The notes under the pieces: model-generated | Databases searched by the model: none | What the model was told of the DNA's origin: nothing | What the model saw: the letters and a program-made list of their open reading frames with translations, nothing else | Shown: positions 57,966 through 64,000 of the stretch, piece after piece | Numbering within the stretch: position 1 is the first letter of the stretch | Layout of the letters: every line of letters begins with the position of its first letter | Made by a program: the position numbers and the translations under genes | Assembly: GCA_905221605.1 (NCBI GenBank) | Contig: CAJNDS010002602.1 | Coordinates: 186,001-250,000 of the forward strand | DNA from: Symbiodinium natans | Lineage: Eukaryota > Sar > Dinophyceae > Suessiales > Symbiodiniaceae | Direction: 5' to 3' | Length of the DNA stretch: 64,000 nucleotides

Positions 57966-58410
57966 TGGCAGCCCGATTTGGCCAAATTTTGCCCGGAGGC
58001 TGCCCGGCAAAATTTGGTCAAATCGAGCCGCGCATTTCTCATCGCAATCGAGCCGCGCATTTCTCATCGCATACGAAGAGCAGCCCGATTTGGCCAAAAT
58101 TTGCCCGGAGGCTGCCCGGCAAAATTTGGCCAAATCGAGCCGCGCATTTCTCATCGCATACGAAGAGCAGCCCGATTTGGCCAAATTTTGCCCGGAGGCT
58201 GCCCGGCGAAATTTGGCCAAATCGAGCCACGCATTTCTCATCGCGTACGAAGAGCAGCCCGACTTGGCCAAATTTTGCCCGGAGGCTGCCCGGCATAATT
58301 TGGCCAAATCGAGCCGCGCATTTCTCATCGCATACGAAGAGCAGCCCGATTTGGCCAAATTTTGCCCGGAGGCTGCCCGGCAAAATTTGGCCAAATCGAG
58401 CCGTGCCTTT
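57966..58410. repeat. tandem hairpin repeat, 87-bp period
   Basis: CAGCCCGATT recurs at 58081, 58168, 58255 and 58342, exactly 87 bp apart. Each unit holds the 14-bp-arm hairpin GGCCAAATTTTGCC / GGCAAAATTTGGCC and the spacer GAGCCGCGCATTTCTCATCG. Frames through it, including the 290-codon antisense one, are repeat artefacts. Confidence 0.93.
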
Positions 58411-58690
58411 CTGCAGGCCCGAAATTATTTACATTACTTAAATTATTCAAATTTTATCTAAATTATTTCAATTAGTTGGGACTGGATTTTATCTAAATTA
58501 TTTCAATTAGTTGGGACTGAAATGAGTCACGGCTCCGTGCCCCCTCAACACACACAGTGACTCATCTCAGGGCCTGAAATGAGTCACGGCTCCGCGCCCC
58601 CACAAACTCTTTAAATTCCTTCAAATCCTTAAAATCTGGAAAAATCATTTTTCCTAGGTTTTAAAGTCCCTCTTCCTGGGAGACTGCAAA
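58411..58690. repeat. short direct repeats
   Basis: A 34-bp block ending CAATTAGTTGGGACTG occurs twice at about 58451-58519. AATGAGTCACGGCTCCG occurs twice, at about 58521 and 58576. Confidence 0.8.
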
Positions 58691-61600
58691 TTTCAGACCC
58701 ACTTCAAGGGCCTATCTCTTCTGTTCCTTTCCTTACCCTTCTCCTTTTTTCATGGTTCATCCTTTTTGTCATTTTTGTTGTCCTTATTTCGAAAAGAAAA
58801 AGGGAAGGGAGAGATATGGGAGAGAGGATCGCTAAAGAAGAGTCCCATCTTCTCTGTGCCTTGTTTTGTCTTTCCTGCTCCTTTATTCATCTCTCTATTC
58901 TTGCCTTTGCTCTTCCTGTTAAAAATGCAACCCTGTCTATGTCTCCTCCTCCTTCTCTCTCCCTCCTCTTCAAAGACAAAAAACACAAGAAAAGGGAAAA
59001 AGCAAAGGGAATGGAGGCCCTTGTCCTTTCTTATCCTTTTTCAATGGTTGGGGGTTGGCTGCTTGCCCGTGGCCCCTCTCCATGCTTCAGCATATGCCTC
59101 CTCTCGCCTTATCTCCTCGGTTCTTTTCATTGTTCCCAAACGGAAAAAGAAAGCGAGTTCCTTTCATTTTCATTGTTCTTCCTTTGGGTTTTTGTTTCAA
59201 AGGGAAACGAACAAGAGAGAAGAAAGAGGAGAAAGAGAGGAAAGATGAAGACGAGTACCATCTTCTCTTTGCCATGGGCGATGGAACGATTGTGCCTGTG
59301 GATCGTTTTCTGCATCTTCAAGCGAGAAAAAGGACGCCCCCGAACAAAAGCACTCTCTCTCTGTCTGTATCCCTGTCGCTATCTTTCTTTCTTTCGTTCT
59401 TTCTTTATCTTGCTCTCTTTCCCTGTCCCTATCTCTATCTCTCACTCATTCATTCCCAGTCTCACTCTCTCTCTCTCTCTCTATATCTCTCTCTCTCTCT
59501 CTCTCTATCTATCTCTCTCTCTCTCTCTATGTGCGATGGAAGCAGGCGTCCTTTTTACGTTTTCTGTGTCTTCAAGCCAAAAAGAAAGACATCCCAAAAG
59601 ATAACACTTAGGGGTGTCCCTTTTGCTCGTTTGAAGACACAGAAAGCGATTAAAGGCACACCATTTTGGATTGGCAGCAAACCCAGCTGATGCTCATGAT
59701 ATATCACTCTATATATAGGGGCGATGGAACGGGTGTCCTTTTCATGCGTCTTCTGTGCTTCCTGTTTCTATTCCTTGCAGTACGCTTCCAGAAAAATGGC
59801 ATCCTTGTGATCGCTCCTCTCACTTCCCTTTCCCTTCTCTCCATCTATTACCTTTTAACTGATTAAAAACAAGAAAGGAACTTGTATGATAAAGCAGGGG
59901 AAGGGTAAGCAGAGGGTGACTCCTTGCGCGTGGACCTTGCCGTACTTCATCATATCCCTCTTCTCGGCCTATCTCTTCTGTTCCTCTCCTTACCCTTCTC
60001 CTGTTTTCATAATTCCTTTTTGTTTTCCTTATTTCGAAAAGAACAAGGGAAGGGAGAGATAAGGGAGAGAGGATCGATAAAGAAGAGTCCCCCATCTTCT
60101 CTGTGCCTTGTTTTGTCTTTCCTACTCCTTTATTCATCTCTCTATTCTTGTCTTTGCTCTTCCTGTTAAAAATGCAACCCTGTCTATGTCTCCTCCTCCT
60201 TCTCTCTCCCTCTTCAAAGACAAAAAACACAAGAAAAGGAAAAAAAACAAAGAGAATGGAGGCCCCTGGCCTTTCTTATCCTTTTTCAATGGTTGGGGGT
60301 TGGCTGCTTGCCCGTGGCCCCTCTCCATGCTTCAGCATATGCCTCCTCTCGTCTTATCTCCTCGGTTCTTTTGATTGTTCCCAAACGGAAAAAGAAAGCG
60401 AGTTCCTTTCATTTTCATTGTTTTTTTCCTTTGGGTTTTTGTTTCAAAGGGAAACGAACAAGAGAGAAGAAAGAGGAGAAGGATAGGAAAGATGAAGACG
60501 GGTACCATCTTCTCTTTGCCATGGGCGATGGAACGGCTGTCCCTTTGGATCGTTTTCTGCATCTTCAAGCGAGAAAAAAGGATGCCCCCGAACAGAAAAC
60601 TCCTCTCTCTCTCTGTCTGTATCCCTGTCGCTATCTTTCTTTCTTTCGTTCTTTCTTTATCTTGCTCTCTTTCCCTGTCCCTATCTCTATCTCTCACTCA
60701 TTCATTCTCAGTCTCTCTCTATCTCTCTCTCTCTATGCGCGACGGAAGCAGGCGTCCTTTTTTACGTTTGCTGTGTCTTCAAGGCAAAAAGAAAGACATC
60801 CCAAAAGAAAGCACTTAGGGGTGTCCCTTTTGCTCGTTTGACACACAGAAAGCGATTAAAGGGACACCGTTTTGGATTGGCAGCAAACCCAGCTGATGCT
60901 CATGATGTCTCTCTCTATATATAGGGGCGATGGAACGGGTGTCCTTTTCAATCGTCTTCTGCATCTTCAAAGGAGAAAGAACGATACCCCCCAAGAAGGA
61001 AAAGAACATAAGAGACAGGGAGGGGGATTGAAGGGCTCCTCTCTTTACTTATTCTTTCCCTTTCCTCTCTTCCTACCTGTTCTTGTTCTTATTCGCTTCA
61101 AAAAGCAAAATAAGGGAAAGGGGATTTCCTGAAGAGGAGGGATGACACCTATCTGTGAAGAGCAAGAAAGGTTTTTTTCTCATTCAAAAGGGACAGGGGA
61201 GAGATGATAGATATAGAGGAATGCCATCTTCTTGCGCCTTGTTTTGTCCGTCCCTCCCCTTGCCTCTTGTCTCTTCTATTCCTTGCAGTACGCTTCCAGA
61301 ACAAAGGCATCCTTGTGATCTCTACTCTCTCACTTCCCTTTCCCCTCTCTCCATCTATTACCTTTTAACTGATTAGAAAACAAGAAAGGAACTTGTATGA
61401 TAAAGCAGGGGAAAGGTAAGCAGAGGGTGACTTCTTGCGCGTGGACCTTGCCGTACTTCATCATATCCCTTTTCTCGGCTTCCTTTCCTTACCCTTCTCC
61501 TTTGTTGTTCTCTTAATTCTTCCTTTTTGTTTTCCTTATTTCAAGAAGAAAAAGGGAAGGGAGAGATAAGGGAGAGAGGATCGATAAAGAAGAGTCCCAT

Positions 61601-62045
61601 CTTCTCTGTGCCTTGTTTTGTCTTTCCTTATCCTTTATTCATCTCTCCTCCATTGTTGTCTTTGCTCTTCCCATTAAAAATGCGATCCTGTCTATTTCTC
61701 CTCCTCCTCCTCTCTCCGTCCTCTTCAACGACAAAAAGCACAAGGAAAACATAAGAGGGGAATGGAGGCCCTTGTCCTTTCTTATCCTTTTTCAATGGTT
61801 GGGAACGTGAGCGGGGTTAGCTGCTTGCCCGTGGCCCCTCTCCATGCTTCAGCATATGCCTCCTCTCGCCTTATCTCCTCGGTTCTTTTCATTGTTCCCA
61901 AACGGAAAAAGAAAGCGAGTTCCTTTCATTTTCATTGTTCTTCCTTTGGGTTTTTGTTTCAAAGGGAAACGAACAAGAGAGAAGAAAGACAAGAAGGATA
62001 GGAAAGATGAAGACGAATACCATCTTCTCTTTGCCATGGGCAAAA
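58691..62045 (+). repeat. 1.3-1.5 kb pyrimidine-rich unit in about three copies
   Basis: Landmarks recur in the same order: TTACCCTTCTCC at about 58733, 59991 and 61490; GATTGGCAGCAAACCCAGCT at about 59669 and 60877; GCAGTACGCTTCCAGAA at about 59778 and 61286. Unit length is about 1.26 kb for the first copy and about 1.5 kb for the second; the third is cut off near 62045. The units contain CT microsatellites and long low-complexity frames that are not conserved as proteins. Confidence 0.85.
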
Positions 62046-63169
62046 CCCGAGCCTTAGCTTCCAAATAAACCCTATTTGAGCCACCCACCCCCCCCCCCCC
62101 GGCCCTCCCCCCTCTCCTTTATAGGAAATGAAAACTGGACATGAACGATGTCCTCTCTCTCCTACTGGGACATGAAAGTCCTCCTGTATTCGTTTTCAAT
62201 GAAAGATCTGTCTCTCGAGGAAATGGAAGATCTCCTCTATCTCTTTCTAGTAAACACTTCTTCAAGTAGGAGAAAGGCTTTTTCATAAGGTGTAAATAAG
62301 GAGCTCTGTCATTCCCTTGGAGGACCCCTTTTCAGAAGAGGCAAGGGCATTCATTACCTACACAGAGATAAAAGAGCTTTCACATGACCTAGACACATGA
62401 CTTTTGATTGAATTCTGTGGCTCATACTACAATAACAAAACAAAACGCATTGAACAGCAGCACAAGGCTATTGAAAACACCATTTTTTCAGAGAAAAAAG
62501 GAATTGAAGTTGATCAACTTAGTTTCGATTAGAGTTTGTGGTTCTGCAACAACAAAACAAAATGCATTGAGAAAAGAGAAATAGCGCAAGGTCTACGGAA
62601 AGAACAACTTATTCAACAAAGACAGCAAACATAAAGAAGCAACCGAAACGAACGTTGTGCAATTTAGTTTCAGGTAGCTTCTGTGGGTTTTGTAAAAACA
62701 ATACGGTATAGAAAAGCGCGTCGGTTAGACCCTTTCTCTTCAAAAACCTTCGGCTAAACCCTACACACCAAATTCGTCAAGTTCTGTGGTTAGACTCGGT
62801 TAGACCCTTTCTTTGTAGAAACCTTCCGTCCATTACCCTAGGCCCGAAATCTCGTCAATTCTGTGGTTACTGCCTTTCTCTCAAAAAAAACACGGGTTGA
62901 ACTGTTGAAGTTTACATATGTAATAGTTATAATAGCTTGCAAAGGTTTAAATGCTTCTGCTTTTGTAGAAAAGGCAGTGAGTCGGTCGCGCGAGATTTTT
63001 GCAGTCGCGTTTTCTCGTGATTTCTCCAAACAGAGGACGGACGTCTGGTGCGATCTACGTGCCTCCTTTTGTAAAAAGGCAGCGAGTAGATCACACCAGA
63101 GTGTGGCCATTGTGTTTTCTCGTGATTTCTCCGAATAGAAGACGGACAAAATCTAGTTAAACTTCCGTT
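62046..63169. other. AT-rich stretch, no gene seen
   Basis: It begins with a C run at about 62087-62100. A weak hairpin-like block at about 62960-63130 has TTTTCTCGTGATTTCTCC twice in direct orientation. No coding or RNA feature is supportable. Confidence 0.5.
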
Positions 63170-63900
63170 GAATACCAAGAAGTGGAGGAGCTATATACAA
63201 GGTAGGGGAATTCCGAGTTTCTAGAGTCACTTCTCTGTCCTTTCCCATTAAAAGAAAAGGAACTTTCTCATGGCATAATCAGAGAAGAGTATCTCATTCC
63301 TTTGAGGTAGAGGCGTTCTCTTCGTTCCCGTTTAAGGAGGCAAAAGCTCTGTCACGCTCTCCCATTCCTTAGCCGGTTACAAGGTAAAGGGGCGTTTGGC
63401 TTTATGTCTTCATTCTTACTGGGTAAGGGAGGGGTTTGTCATGCTTCTTTCAGTGGGAAATACATTGCCTATGTTAACATGTTAACAGCTGGAGGAAATC
63501 TTAATGTTTTAAGTTAGACGGAGAAGGAGCTTTTTCATTTAGTAACTACTAGGAAGTAGAGGAGCTACAAAGCAGAGACCATGTAGAGGAATTCCGAGTT
63601 CCAGAATCGTTTCTCATTCCTTTCCCATTAATATAAGTGGAAAGGGAACTTTCTCGTGTCGCATTCCTTTATAAGAGGTAGAGGAGCTCTCTTCATTGCT
63701 GTTTAAAGAGGCAAAAGCTCTGTCACGCTCTCCCGTTCCCCTCTCCGATTACGAAGTACAGGGGCTTTTGGCTTTATGTCTTCGTTCGCTTTGTCATGCT
63801 CCTTTCCTATTGGGAAATAGATTGGTGCCTCTGTTAACAGCTAGACGAACTCTTCATGGATCCCTATCCGATTAGGACTTACAGGGCATGAAGCGATAAA
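63170..63900 (+). repeat. tandem duplication, period about 370 bp
   Basis: Two diverged copies start near 63170 and 63541. Shared blocks include GGAATTCCGAGTT, CCTTTCCCATTAA, GGCAAAAGCTCTGTCACGCT and GGCTTTATGTCTTC, in the same order. Confidence 0.8.
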
Positions 63901-64000
63901 GGAGCTGTCTTTTTTCTTCCTGAGGACTGGAGGGGGTTTGTCATGCTTTGAGGGACTCTTCATGTCTTGTTAAACAGCGATGGCGCTCTTCATTTAATAC

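Noticed and set aside
57522-58461. Frames of 114-290 codons with repeated FGQILPG or IWPNFA motifs
   Set aside because: They follow the hairpin tandem repeats on both strands and have no unique sequence.
58766-62088. Long low-complexity frames rich in Ser, Leu, Phe and Lys, up to 262 codons
   Set aside because: They lie in pyrimidine-rich repeats; the frames are not kept between the repeat copies and no domain is visible.

Overview
This window reads as nuclear DNA of a dinoflagellate, most likely Symbiodiniaceae. The evidence is many short exons joined by introns with GC or GA as well as GT at the 5' side, a TTTAGGG telomere-type tract, a Ty1/copia element with dinoflagellate-style extra domains, decayed LINE sequence and abundant simple repeats. 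Species assignment is inference.

Layout. (1) 0-1 kb: the 3' end of a spliced gene whose four exons join in phase; product unknown. (2) 1.6-20.5 kb: exon islands of an apparent coiled-coil protein, followed by two exons that form a perfect second half of a RING-HC finger. Within this series sits a complete 14.8 kb copia-type retrotransposon (4451-19267), with identical 87-bp LTRs, a 5-bp target duplication (GGTGC), a primer site, a polypurine tract and one uninterrupted 4,774-codon ORF. (3) 20.5-28 kb: weak exon candidates only. (4) 28-31.25 kb: a decayed LINE. (5) 31.8-35.5 kb: a PhyH-like 2OG-Fe(II) oxygenase gene whose exon phases can mostly be followed. (6) 35.5-52.2 kb: scattered exon candidates, microsatellites, and at 44.3-45.7 kb a two-exon gene for a Z-alpha + dsRBD + dsRBD protein. 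(7) 52.2-64 kb: an abrupt change to AT-rich or pyrimidine-rich satellite DNA. It holds 9-bp TTTTAATAG arrays, a 30-bp satellite, arrays of perfect hairpins and a 1.3-1.5 kb unit present about three times, with no credible gene.

The two most notable systems are these. The retrotransposon polyprotein carries, besides Gag (two CCCH fingers), protease, integrase, RT and RNase H, a 2OG-Fe(II) oxygenase-like domain between protease and integrase. After RNase H it carries a methyltransferase-like Rossmann domain with a PC motif, an SGNH (GDSL) hydrolase, a Tpt1/KptA-like RNA 2'-phosphotransferase (ADP-ribosyltransferase fold) and a zinc ribbon. The second system is the Z-alpha/dsRBD gene, which has the nucleic-acid-sensor layout of the ADAR1 N-terminus. 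All domain calls come from motifs read by eye; no database search was run.
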